Shown in pieces: positions 7,660-15,237 of a stretch of DNA of 64,000 nucleotides. A program made the position numbers and the translations under genes. Location of the stretch: assembly GCF_900112495.1 (NCBI RefSeq), contig NZ_FOMA01000009.1, forward strand, positions 1-64,000. The letters run 5' to 3'. Each line of letters starts with the position of its first letter. Position 1 is the first letter of the stretch. The notes under the pieces were generated by a model, which searched no databases, was not told the origin of the DNA, and was given only the letters and a program-made list of their open reading frames with translations. This DNA is from Bacillus sp. OV322. GTDB lineage: Bacteria > Bacillota > Bacilli > Bacillales > DSM-1321.

Positions 7660-7690
7660 TTGCTATGGAGTTGACTCCATAGTTTATAGT
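7660..7690 (+). promoter_or_regulatory. MerR-type promoter and operator for the aldo-keto reductase
   Basis: -35 TTGCTA (7660-7665) and -10 TATAGT (7685-7690) are separated by 19 bp, the over-long spacer typical of MerR-activated promoters. The spacer holds the perfect dyad CTATGGAGT-TG-ACTCCATAG (7663-7682). Confidence 0.85.
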
Positions 7691-7726
7691 AGCCTTATGT
7701 AATTAACCAATACGGAGGCAGAAAAA

Positions 7727-8575
7727 ATGAAAACTATACAACTCAATAATGGTGTTGAAATTCCAATTTTAGGTTTTGGAGTATTCCAAATCCCTGGAGA
7801 AAAAACAGAGCAAGCTGTGATTAATGCTATCAAAGCTGGTTACCGTCATATTGATACTGCACAATCTTATATGAATGAAACGGAAGTCGGATTAGGAATT
7901 AAAAATTCAGGCGTTGCTCGCGAAGAGCTTTTCATTACAACCAAGATATGGATTGAAAATGTATCGTATGATGGCGTAATGAATTCTTTTCAAGGTTCAC
8001 TTAATCGTCTTGGCTTAGACTATGTTGACTTATTACTTATCCATCAGCCTTATAATGATATTTATGGTGCATGGCATGCGATGGAAGAACTTCAAAAAGA
8101 AGGGAAAATACGTGCCGTTGGTATTTCAAATTTTGCGGTTGACCGGGCAGTGGATTTATCATTGTTCAACGAAGTAACTCCAGCTATCAACCAAATTGAG
8201 ATTAACCCATTCAACCAACAAACAAAAGCTATTGAAGCGTTAAAAGCACAAGGGATTTGTCCTGAAGCATGGGCTCCTTTTGCAGAAGGGAAAAATGAGA
8301 TTTTCCAAAATGAAATTCTTAGTGAAATAGGTAAGAAATATAATAAGTCAGTTGCACAAGTCATTTCACGTTGGCTCGTGGAGCAAGAAATTGTAGTCTT
8401 AGCAAAAACAACAAATCCAGAACGTATGGTAGAAAATATTGATGTCTTTGACTTCAGCTTAACTGATGGAGACAAAGCAGCTATTGCGACCTTAAATATT
8501 GGAGAAAGCCAGTTCTTCTCACACGCAGACCCAAATATGATTAAGTGGCTTGCCGAAAGAAAATTAGATTTATAA
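7727..8575 (+). CDS. Aldo/keto reductase
   Basis: An NADPH-dependent reductase of the AKR5-like group (2,5-diketogluconate reductase / YvgN type), 282 residues, TIM barrel. The catalytic tetrad is complete: Asp43 and Tyr48 (HIDTAQSYMNE), Lys73 (TTKIW), His106 (LLIHQPY). The cofactor end is visible as VVLAKTTNPERMVENIDVFD. Likely substrates are small aldehydes such as methylglyoxal; this is inferred from the family. The ribosome binding site is GGAGG at 7711-7715. It is expressed from the MerR-type promoter immediately upstream and ends at a strong terminator. Confidence 0.93.
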   Translation: MKTIQLNNGVEIPILGFGVFQIPGEKTEQAVINAIKAGYRHIDTAQSYMNETEVGLGIKNSGVAREELFITTKIWIENVSYDGVMNSFQGSLNRLGLDYVDLLLIHQPYNDIYGAWHAMEELQKEGKIRAVGISNFAVDRAVDLSLFNEVTPAINQIEINPFNQQTKAIEALKAQGICPEAWAPFAEGKNEIFQNEILSEIGKKYNKSVAQVISRWLVEQEIVVLAKTTNPERMVENIDVFDFSLTDGDKAAIATLNIGESQFFSHADPNMIKWLAERKLDL

Positions 8576-8590
8576 GAGAATTAGAATAGT

Positions 8591-8642
8591 AATCGCATGA
8601 AATTAGCTCATTTAGAGCGTTGATTTCATGCGATTATTTTTT
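8591..8642 (+). terminator. Rho-independent terminator of the aldo-keto reductase
   Basis: Perfect 13-bp arms AATCGCATGAAAT (8591-8603) and ATTTCATGCGATT (8623-8635) are followed by ATTTTTTT. Confidence 0.9.
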
Positions 8643-8737
8643 TACCGATTAAAGAAAAACCATCCTTTAATAAATTCACAAATATTCCTGCTTTAAAGTG
8701 TGTTTTAAGGTTTCTAGTAAACCCAACTTAAATAACT

Positions 8738-8822
8738 CTTCTTCAACTAACGGGTGCGTAAGTAAACAAGTGGCTAGCCTTTAAGGGTAGCTTTTTCTAC
8801 GATGTAGGAGAGTTCAATAAGA
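8738..8822 (+). repeat. CTAAC element, copy 10
   Basis: Left module CTTCTTCAACTAACGGGTGC with GTAAGT, internal hairpin GCTAGCC-TTTA-AGGGTAGC plus T-run, and an eroded right module GATGTAGGAGAGTTCAATAA. It follows a gene that already has its own strong terminator. Confidence 0.8.
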
Positions 8823-8942
8823 TAAAATTATGGATATGTATAATTATTCTATATTTTCTTTTGAGAATTGTGCTTGTTATGATAAAGATGAAAAATGGGA
8901 CCTTATTTCTTAAAGAAGTATGTATAGGAGGGGATGGAACAA

Positions 8943-9413
8943 ATGCAGTATTCTATCAAACCAATTGCCTTTGTAAATAATACTAGAAAAGATATCTTGG
9001 ATGATAATTGGGGTTCAATCATATCTACAATTGAACTAGCGGAAAATATAAATGATTCTTCATTGAAAGGTATTAATGAATTCTCACACTTAGAAATCAT
9101 TTTTTTCTTTGATAAGGTATCAGATGATAAAATTCAGTATGAAGCAAGACATCCAAGAAACAATAAAGATTATCCCGAGGTTGGAATATTTGCTCAAAGA
9201 GGAAAAAATAGACCAAATAAATTAGGTGTAACTATTGTTGAACTTGTTGAACAAAAACAGCGTATATTAATAGTTAAGGGATTAGATGCATTAGACGGAA
9301 CTCCGATTATCGACATTAAGCCAGTATTGAAAGAATTTCTACCAAAAGATGAAGTAAGCCAACCCGATTGGTCAATCTCTTTGATGGAAAATTATTGGGA
9401 GGATTTAAAGTAA
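8943..9413 (+). CDS. TrmO/TsaA-like SAM-dependent methyltransferase
   Basis: A 156-residue protein of the TsaA/VirR/YaeB family, whose characterised member TrmO adds the N6 methyl group of m6t6A37 in tRNA-Thr. Visible signatures: FSHLEIIFFFDKV, RHPRNN, GIFAQRGKNRPNKLGVT and VKGLDALDGTPIIDIKPV. ATG 8943 is preferred because AGGAGGGG (8926-8933) lies nine bases upstream; ATG 8934 directly abuts it. Bacillus relatives often carry several such paralogues, so the actual substrate is uncertain. Sole gene between CTAAC copies 10 and 11. Confidence 0.88.
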   Translation: MQYSIKPIAFVNNTRKDILDDNWGSIISTIELAENINDSSLKGINEFSHLEIIFFFDKVSDDKIQYEARHPRNNKDYPEVGIFAQRGKNRPNKLGVTIVELVEQKQRILIVKGLDALDGTPIIDIKPVLKEFLPKDEVSQPDWSISLMENYWEDLK

Positions 9414-9475
9414 TTATTTCATAAACTCTGTAAAAGTAACTTTTGACCGTTTATTGAAATGAAGACCGAAATTAG

Positions 9476-9514
9476 ATTGTGAAATATTGTACTTAAACTA
9501 ACGGGTGCATTTGG
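9476..9514 (+). repeat. CTAAC element, copy 11 (left module only)
   Basis: TTGTACTTAAACTAACGGGT continues as GCATTTGG, then runs directly into the open frame of a truncated gene. The left flank matches copies 2, 3 and 15. Confidence 0.75.
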
Positions 9515-9999
9515 ATAAGTTATTTTGATGAAGGTGTTTTCGGAAATGGAATATCAACAGAAGGTTTAGTTTTATTCGATTTTACTGGTAGTGTTATTTT
9601 TAGATATCGTTCCGACTTAATGGATAGACCATTCATATCAGATTGTTATGCTATTTGTAAAGGGGAGGGGTCCTCCGTTTGGCTATTCCCCACACCGACT
9701 TTCCTTTATTACAGATTTATCCTGAATCTAAAATAATAAATTATCATAAAGTCCCAGAAAAATTGTACGGTTCACATGCTTTATGTGTTAGAGGAAATTA
9801 TGCTTATTTTTTTGGTAGTTATGATTCTAATGGTGAGTTGTTCTCTTGGTATATTGGTAAGAAAAAACCTCAATTTCTTGGAAAGATTGATGGTATGGTA
9901 AGAGGCTTAAGTCATCGTGAGAATAACCACTTTATTTCTATATCTGAAGAATTCGTTACGTTATATAAAATAATTAATGATGAGGAATACAGCAACTAG
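9512..9999 (+). pseudogene. Truncated and frameshifted gene of unknown function
   Basis: Coding text begins inside the edge of CTAAC copy 11 without a start codon (WISYFDEGVFGNG), continues through TEGLVLFDFTGSVIFRYRSD and DCYAICKGEGSSVWLFP, then shifts frame at a CCCC run (9688-9691) into HTDFPLLQIYPESKIINYHK and a normal end at 9999. One base appears to be missing. The fragment pattern (repeated short beta strands, FDFTGSVIFRY) suggests a beta-propeller-like protein. The 5' end has been replaced by the repeat. The stop is five bases before CTAAC copy 12. Confidence 0.7.
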
Positions 10000-10000
10000 T

Positions 10001-10065
10001 TCTTGTTGAACTAACGGGTACGTTCGCATTATAGAGTTAACCAGTTTTTACTGGTTGCTCTTTTT
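10001..10065 (+). repeat. CTAAC element, copy 12
   Basis: TTGTTGAACTAACGGGTACG is followed by the hairpin GAGTTAACCAG-TTTTTA-CTGGTTGCTC and a T-run. A loose second motif (GTACGGGTGCGTGG) follows at about 10100. Confidence 0.75.
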
Positions 10066-10281
10066 TTATAGGACCTATTATTTCGTAGCCAGGGTAGAAC
10101 GTACGGGTGCGTGGGACTAAGATCTCGTGAACTAGACTGTTCGCCCCCTACTTGTAGAAAGATGTTTGAGGCTGGTTGGGACAAGATCTCGCATAACAAG
10201 CGAAGCTATGACCAATCTCCCCGGTACCAAAAACTACAATCCGACGATCATAAAACATATTTATAATTCGTAGCATCACTT
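10066..10281. other. Unassigned stretch with duplicated AAGATCTCG
   Basis: No gene is recognised. AAGATCTCG occurs twice (about 10121 and 10183), and the composition (CCCCCTACTTGTAG, GGTACCGGGGAG on the opposite strand) differs from the AT-rich neighbours. It could be the non-coding end of an insertion sequence, but no transposase is present. Confidence 0.35.
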
Positions 10282-10545
10282 TTAGTGGTCCAATTCTTTC
10301 CGATTGCTGGACCCATATCCTTTGATATATAAAGCTCTGTGCTGAACAGCTGAACTCCAGAATATTTCTTGAATGGCTAACGACTTTGTACTAGCATCAT
10401 AACAATATTGGGCTTTCACTTGTTTCACTACTGGATCATAATGTGAATACTTAATGAAATCGTGTTGTTCTTGGTAAAATCCAGTTTTATCTTTGTTATA
10501 AACGGAACTCCAGGCACTAACAAAAGAAGAATTGTAATCCACCAA
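10282..10545 (-). pseudogene. Gene fragment, unknown (87 codons)
   Basis: An open frame on the minus strand reads SFVSAWSSVYNKDKTGFYQ, KQVKAQYCYDASTKSLAIQE and IFWSSAVQHRALYIKGYGSS. The IFWSSAVQH segment looks like part of a longer enzyme, and the frame lacks a ribosome binding site, so I treat it as an internal or C-terminal piece of a lost gene. I cannot name the family. It lies between CTAAC copies 12 and 13. Confidence 0.5.
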
Positions 10546-10599
10546 TGCTAGTTATGAGAGATTAAGATTATCGACATATAAGTTATAGTGGTCCATTTT

Positions 10600-10630
10600 T
10601 TCTTGAACTACGATGTATTTAGTTAAACAA
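10600..10630 (+). repeat. CTAAC element, copy 13 (degenerate)
   Basis: TCTTGAACTACGATGTATTT is followed by AGTTAAACAA, a weak match to the left module in plus orientation. Confidence 0.45.
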
Positions 10631-10665
10631 TATATGATAAAAATACTTAATTTATGGAGGGGAAT

Positions 10666-11124
10666 ATGGGTTTAGAACACAAATTTTACCTTGTTTCTGA
10701 AACGATTGAAATTAATGAAATTTGGACGCTTATAGAAAACATCAGGGTGATTGATAATGTTGTAATTCACGATGATATTGTCCATTACATTTCAGACTCA
10801 TTAGAATGGATACCAAGTAAAAATCCTGCGAAAAAAGGGAATCCAAATGGTCGAGGCATTAATTATTATGGAGTCACTCTTTTTGATGAACAATCTTCTA
10901 AATTATTAAAAGGTATTTTTACATCTTGGAGAGATTTATTTGAGAATGCACCAAATACCTTTGAAATAACAGGAAATTTTGTTTATGGAGATAATGAACA
11001 AGATGGAGAATACGAAAGAATTAATATTAATCGTGATGAAGTGATTAATCAGCTTGGAAAGATTATTTCTATGTCAGAACATTTAGCAAAAGGTAATTGT
11101 TATCTTTACCATTTGGGCATATAA
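10666..11124 (+). CDS. Hypothetical protein, immunity-like size
   Basis: A 152-residue cytoplasmic protein with an acidic N-terminal half (FYLVSETIEINEIWTLIENI), a conserved-looking core GRGINYYGVTLFDEQSSKLL with FTSWRDLFENAPNTFEITG, and a helical tail. The layout (WxxLFxxAP, then a long loop) recurs in small proteins found near polymorphic toxins, but this is only an impression. ATG 10666 is chosen because GGAGGGG at 10656-10662 directly precedes it; the upstream ATG 10654 overlaps that site. It is the last unit of the CTAAC array and ends at a strong terminator rather than a CTAAC element. Confidence 0.75.
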   Translation: MGLEHKFYLVSETIEINEIWTLIENIRVIDNVVIHDDIVHYISDSLEWIPSKNPAKKGNPNGRGINYYGVTLFDEQSSKLLKGIFTSWRDLFENAPNTFEITGNFVYGDNEQDGEYERININRDEVINQLGKIISMSEHLAKGNCYLYHLGI

Positions 11125-11150
11125 AGTGTTTTACAATACTCTTCAATAAT

Positions 11151-11186
11151 ATAAAACAAGGACCAAATCTAAGGTCCTTGTTTTAT
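11151..11186 (+). terminator. Strong terminator closing the array
   Basis: Perfect 14-bp arms ATAAAACAAGGACC (11151-11164) and GGTCCTTGTTTTAT (11173-11186) with an 8-base loop; usable in both directions. Confidence 0.85.
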
Positions 11187-11258
11187 ATTCCATTATCAAC
11201 AGTATTATTTAACAGAGCCCTTTTTAAACATCAACACTATTCTTTAACATAGCTAAAT

Positions 11259-11283
11259 AAAAAAGGGTGATCCATTCACCCTT
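11259..11283 (-). terminator. Terminator of the small minus-strand gene
   Basis: AAGGGTGA (11263-11270) pairs with TCACCCTT (11276-11283). Read on the minus strand, the stem is followed by TTTTTTATT. Confidence 0.75.
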
Positions 11284-11310
11284 CAGTCCGATGCAGGCAA
11301 TATAAAGTTA

Positions 11311-11475
11311 TTAAATATGGGTGTCTGTTCTTTGGGGTTTTGATTTTACTGTAAAGTAAACAATAAAATATAGAATTAAACCAATGATAAAAGTATAAGT
11401 TGAACGATAGATAAAAAATCCAGTAATCAATGTGGCGATGCCAATAAGATATAATAATATTTTTTTAAAATCCAA
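11311..11475 (-). CDS. Small two-helix membrane protein (54 aa)
   Basis: A TTG start at 11475 lies nine bases after AAGGAG. The product has two hydrophobic helices (ILLYLIGIATLITGFFIY and TFIIGLILYFIVYF) joined by a short RSTY turn and ends in a basic, polar tail (KSKPQRTDTHI). It is too short for family assignment, but the ribosome binding site, coding pattern and own terminator support a real gene. It probably sits in the cytoplasmic membrane as a hairpin. It marks the border where CTAAC units end. Confidence 0.65.
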   Translation of the reverse strand: MDFKKILLYLIGIATLITGFFIYRSTYTFIIGLILYFIVYFTVKSKPQRTDTHI

Positions 11476-11681
11476 GCTGGACATCTCCTTAAAAAATCAT
11501 TTTCGTTCATTGTACCATATTATGGAATTTTAAGTTTTGCATAAGTAGTTGTCCTGCTATATCCTTTTGCAAAAAAAACGAATGTTTTCATACACTGCGT
11601 CTAGTAAAAGCATGCTCCATCGCCTGCTGATAATGACTGAATGTTTTAAGGACAAAGAAGTGTAAGGTCACAAGACAAGCA

Positions 11682-11708
11682 GCAGCCTTTAAGGCGGCTG
11701 TTTTTTTC
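11682..11708 (+). terminator. Terminator-like hairpin
   Basis: CAGCC and GGCTG arms around TTTAAGGC, followed by seven T. No gene on the plus strand ends just before it; it may be a residue of a CTAAC-type internal hairpin. Confidence 0.5.
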
Positions 11709-11718
11709 TTCAGACAAA

Positions 11719-11827
11719 CTCGCTCGAATGGAGGCCGATTTCGCTCGAATGAAGCTGAATTTGGCTCTAATCATCAAGGAATTGGCTCTAATTACAGCGA
11801 TTTTGAACTTATTATCCATTTAAATGG
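11719..11827 (+). repeat. 21-bp-period composite element, locus 1
   Basis: Four consecutive units of exactly 21 bp begin at 11719, 11740, 11761 and 11782, with consensus TTSGCTCKAAT followed by about 10 variable bases. Thirteen bases later comes the perfect palindrome CCATTTAAATGG (11816-11827) preceded by TTAT. The same organisation recurs at 37646-37733 and, inverted, at 45805-45924. Confidence 0.85.
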
Positions 11828-12011
11828 AAAAAGTGAAGTCTCTTATACCCGCAAAATAGGAGAATTAAATGAGATTTGTCCCTATTGTTGATGAATTATG
11901 ATCTTTTCCTCAATAATCATGACATTTGCAGGTTCATCCTGAATACATTTGTAAGTAAGTTTCCGAGAGTTGACTGTGCTATCTGATTTTGAAAAGGATG
12001 ATGAAAATTTT

Positions 12012-12497
12012 ATGATGAGTGACAATCAGAGAAATGCCTATCTTGATGCGATATATGCGGCTATTGAAAAAGGGATGGCTGCGAAGGAAGTGGTGTGCTC
12101 GATTACAACGGGTTTTCGTTCGGTTAAAACGTTGCGGGTCCAGCCTGGCCTTAATCCGTATCATGCTTCTGTTGCGGATATTGGTTATGGATTTGATGCT
12201 GTGCAGGGAACGATTGACCGTTTACGAAGAGGTGTGACCTCCAATAAGCTGGCCATGCTTGTTTTTGATCTGGATACTTTAAGAATTTCTGAGCAGTAGC
12301 TGAGCCCTAACTTTGAATTGGCTGTAAAAAATGCACCTCCTGATGTTTATTATTTAGTTGATTACAGCAGGAAACTGAACAGGCAAATTGCAGGCAGTAT
12401 TTGGGAGGGAAATGATCTTTGCAAAGAGCTGCTTGGATCTCAGTGGGATATGATTTTGTCGCAGACTGAACCGGTTCAAGCCATTCCGCGCCTTTAA
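12012..12497 (+). pseudogene. Hypothetical protein gene with in-frame amber codon
   Basis: An open frame from ATG 12012 (or an upstream TTG at 11970; neither has a good ribosome binding site) ends at TAG 12297-12299 after LDTLRISEQ. The same frame then continues for 65 sense codons (NFELAVKNAPPDVYYLVDYS, SRKLNRQIAGSIWEG) to TAA 12495-12497, 18 bases before the next gene. Either the reading frame carries a nonsense mutation or the downstream part is decayed. The motif IGYGFDAVQGTIDR resembles VSYGYAGVRGCIRR in the next gene, suggesting related genes. Function unknown. Confidence 0.5.
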
Positions 12498-12514
12498 CGG
12501 TAAGGAGGATGTGA

Positions 12515-12928
12515 ATGAATCATGATGAGAATGAGCTCCTGCTGGATTGGTGGAAGATGATGGAGGAGGCAAAACCATTGGTGCGAAGGGTGATGTCATT
12601 GATGACGGAGCTCCGGCTGCATCCGGAATCAAGCCATAGCACCGGAATGATTTTGCTGTATAGAGCTGCGTCTGAGGTATCATACGGGTATGCAGGAGTA
12701 AGGGGCTGCATCAGGCGCGCGTTTACAAACGAGTACGGAGAAACATTGAGAGTCAATATGGCGAGGTGCCATAGCTTTGTGCATAAATTTTCAGCGGATA
12801 CTAAAGTACTTTTGAAGCATGTGAAAGCAAACACTGCCGGTGCCCATGCTCAGCAAATCATCATCCAGCTTGAAGAGGTGTTAATGGAAAATGACCGCTT
12901 TTTAATAGAAATAGAAGAAAAAGCATAG
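12515..12928 (+). CDS. Hypothetical helical protein
   Basis: A 137-residue, mostly alpha-helical cytoplasmic protein with a tryptophan-containing N-terminus (ELLLDWWKMMEEAKPLVRR), a glycine-bearing middle motif (VSYGYAGVRGCIRRAF) and a long C-terminal helix (AQQIIIQLEEVLMENDRFL). AAGGAGG five to six bases upstream fixes the start. It follows the interrupted gene at 12012-12497, with which it shares the GYG-containing motif, and ends at a strong terminator, so the two probably formed a short operon. No family recognised. Confidence 0.7.
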   Translation: MNHDENELLLDWWKMMEEAKPLVRRVMSLMTELRLHPESSHSTGMILLYRAASEVSYGYAGVRGCIRRAFTNEYGETLRVNMARCHSFVHKFSADTKVLLKHVKANTAGAHAQQIIIQLEEVLMENDRFLIEIEEKA

Positions 12929-12980
12929 GCCTTTTTTGGAAGGGACACATTCATGGCTTTGAATGAAAAAATGAAAACAT

Positions 12981-13017
12981 AAACAAGAAGAGTGAAGCCA
13001 ACTCTTCTTGTTTTTTG
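12981..13017 (+). terminator. Rho-independent terminator
   Basis: AAACAAGAAGAGT (12981-12993) pairs perfectly with ACTCTTCTTGTTT (13001-13013), followed by further T. Confidence 0.9.
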
Positions 13018-13110
13018 TCTTAGACACTTATTGTGTTTTCAGCCTGTAATAGTATTATTGTGCAGAAGATAAAGTATATTGTTGTGCAGTGCATGTGACA
13101 ATAAACGGAC

Positions 13111-13132
13111 CCAAAAACCGTACAGTTTTTGG
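13111..13132 (+). promoter_or_regulatory. Inverted repeat upstream of the PTS operon
   Basis: CCAAAAAC-CGTACA-GTTTTTGG, perfect 8-bp arms, 38 bases before the regulator start. It may be the operator for the PRD regulator (autoregulation) or a leader hairpin. No convincing -35/-10 pair could be fixed. Confidence 0.5.
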
Positions 13133-13170
13133 TTGTAGTGCTGTATGGTTAATTCATAGGAGGATGAAAG

Positions 13171-15237
13171 ATGCAATTAGATGAACGAAGTGCTCACTTA
13201 CTGCGGATATTGCAGCAGTCGTCTCCTTTAAAGATGGATGAGCTTGAAGCGCAGACCAGCTTGACCCGAAGACAGGTGCAATATGGGATAGGGAAGGCGA
13301 ATGATTGGCTTCACTATCATGATTACAAGCCTATCGGATATGAACGTAAAGCAGGTTATTACTTGTCAGACAGCATCCTTGCTGAAGATTTGCAGGTGAA
13401 TCTGACTACGCGCACATATTTGTTTTCCGAAGGAGACCGTGAGAAGGTTTTTTCTTTGACCCTTCTGCTTAGCAGGGAGGAATTGTCTCTTTATCACTTT
13501 CAGTATATTTCAGGAGTTTCCCGAAATACAGTATTAAAGGATCTGCAGCGATTAAAGGAAAAAATGAAGCAGGCAGATCTTACAATTAGATATTCCAAGC
13601 AGGATGGCTATCTTGTAAAAGGCTCGGGCACAGCAAAAAGATATGTGGCTGAACAGCTGATACATGAGGTTCTCCATAGTGCAAACAGTTCCCTCATCAT
13701 GGAATGTGTATGGGGACATGCAGCAAAACAGATTCATTCCATCCAGCATGAGCTCGAAACCATTGAACGCAAGCTCGGCATTACTTTTACAGATGAGAGG
13801 CTCCAGGAATTGACGTATCTGTTTTTGACTGCAGATGCGCTGATTGCAAAAGGAGACCCGCTGGAATCCATTGACAGCTGGAAAGAGCTTACGGCTGCGA
13901 AGGAATGTAAGCTTGTTGAAGACATGGTAAAAACGGATGGCTTTCAATCAAAATGGAATGAAACCGACATACTTTATGGAACGCTGCATTTATTAAGCAT
14001 GAACCGGACAAGGGATGTGTCTCCACTGCAGGAGGATCATGTCATTTTGCAGCTTTTGAAAAACATTGTTGAGGAATTTGAGAGGCTGGCATGCCTGCAT
14101 CTGCAGGATAAGGAATTGCTTTTAAATCAGCTTTATATTCATTTTAGGCCGGCTTATTACCGCATGCAGTACCGCATTTCACATGCAAACAGCATGGCAG
14201 AGCGGATTCAGAGGGTTTATCCGGAGCTGCACCATTTGACTCGAAAAGCCATGAGCCCAATGGAGCAGGCAATAGGCTGCAAAGTTCCGGAAGATGAAGC
14301 AGCGTATTTTACGATTCATTTCGGCGGCTGGCTCCGAAGGCAGGGCACTGCGCTTGATGACAGGAAGCGTGCGATTGTGGTTTGCCCGAATGGAATAGGC
14401 ATCTCAAGCATCCTGATGTATACGCTTAGAGAGTTATTTCCTGATGTACTGTTTTTAGATGCATTATCGATCAGAGATATGGTGAATTACCCTTTATCAT
14501 ATGATCTCGTATTTTCCACAGTCCATCTTAGGACAGATGCCGCCTTATTTATTGTGCCGCCGATTTTGGAGATTGCAGATAAGCAAAAACTCCGGCAGCA
14601 GGTTATGCAAAAGCTTTACGGTTATTCAGGGCAAAGCCTTGATGCCGGTGCGCTTTTGAAGGTTATCGCACAATATGCGGACATTCGTGATCATGAGCAG
14701 CTTGAGGCAGCTCTTTCATCCCACATTTTTGCCGGGACACAGAAGATGAACAAGCATTCAATAGAGGAGGCAGAGAAACCTGTGCTGGAAGAATTATTAA
14801 CATCACAAACCATTCAATTAAAAGCGTCTGTATCTGATTGGAAGGAAGGCATTAAAGCTGCTTCACAGCCCCTGGTGGATTTAGGGACGATAGAAGAAAG
14901 ATACGTATACAGCATGATTTCATCCATTGAGGAAAACGGGCCATATGTCATCATTACTCCAGGTGTTGCCATTCCCCATTCAAGGCCCGAAGCTGGCGTG
15001 CGGTCATTATCTATGAGTCTATTAAAGCTCGATGAAGCTGTGGATTTTGCGCCGGGTAAACCGGTCCGTCTGATCATTGTGCTTGCAGCAGCGGACAGTG
15101 AATCGCATTTGCGGGCATTAGTCCAGCTGACACAATTGCTTGGTGAGCCATCAAACATTGAAGATATTCTGCAAAGCTCAGATAAAAACGTTCTGCTGAA
15201 CTATATTCATAAATATTCGAAGGAGGAAAAGGTATGA
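13171..15237 (+). CDS. PRD-containing PTS transcriptional activator (MtlR/LicR type)
   Basis: A 688-residue modular regulator. Order: helix-turn-helix at about 1-60, second Mga-type helix-turn-helix at 85-150, PRD1 about 190-290, PRD2 about 300-395 with His324 and His383 (YIHFRPAYY, YFTIHFGGW), EIIB-like domain 401-490 with Cys405 (VVCPNGIGISS), and EIIA domain 545-685 with phospho-acceptor His603 (GVAIPHSRPE). PRD1 lacks an obvious conserved His. Phosphorylation by HPr and the cognate EIIB would tune DNA binding. It is the first gene of the operon, overlapping the first EIIB by four bases. No separate EIIA gene is present, so its EIIA domain may also feed transport; that is inference. Confidence 0.92.
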   Translation: MQLDERSAHLLRILQQSSPLKMDELEAQTSLTRRQVQYGIGKANDWLHYHDYKPIGYERKAGYYLSDSILAEDLQVNLTTRTYLFSEGDREKVFSLTLLLSREELSLYHFQYISGVSRNTVLKDLQRLKEKMKQADLTIRYSKQDGYLVKGSGTAKRYVAEQLIHEVLHSANSSLIMECVWGHAAKQIHSIQHELETIERKLGITFTDERLQELTYLFLTADALIAKGDPLESIDSWKELTAAKECKLVEDMVKTDGFQSKWNETDILYGTLHLLSMNRTRDVSPLQEDHVILQLLKNIVEEFERLACLHLQDKELLLNQLYIHFRPAYYRMQYRISHANSMAERIQRVYPELHHLTRKAMSPMEQAIGCKVPEDEAAYFTIHFGGWLRRQGTALDDRKRAIVVCPNGIGISSILMYTLRELFPDVLFLDALSIRDMVNYPLSYDLVFSTVHLRTDAALFIVPPILEIADKQKLRQQVMQKLYGYSGQSLDAGALLKVIAQYADIRDHEQLEAALSSHIFAGTQKMNKHSIEEAEKPVLEELLTSQTIQLKASVSDWKEGIKAASQPLVDLGTIEERYVYSMISSIEENGPYVIITPGVAIPHSRPEAGVRSLSMSLLKLDEAVDFAPGKPVRLIIVLAAADSESHLRALVQLTQLLGEPSNIEDILQSSDKNVLLNYIHKYSKEEKV

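Noticed and set aside
1..11124. Calling the array a classical integron
   Set aside because: The repeat ends (CTAAC/GTTAGTT) do not match the GTTRRRY core of known attC sites, the recombinase shows no IntI-specific insertion, and there is no obvious attI/Pc region. I keep only the weaker statement of a cassette-like layout.
11719..11802. CRISPR array
   Set aside because: Units of 21 bp with about 11 conserved bases are too short for repeat plus spacer, only three or four occur per locus, and no cas genes are present.
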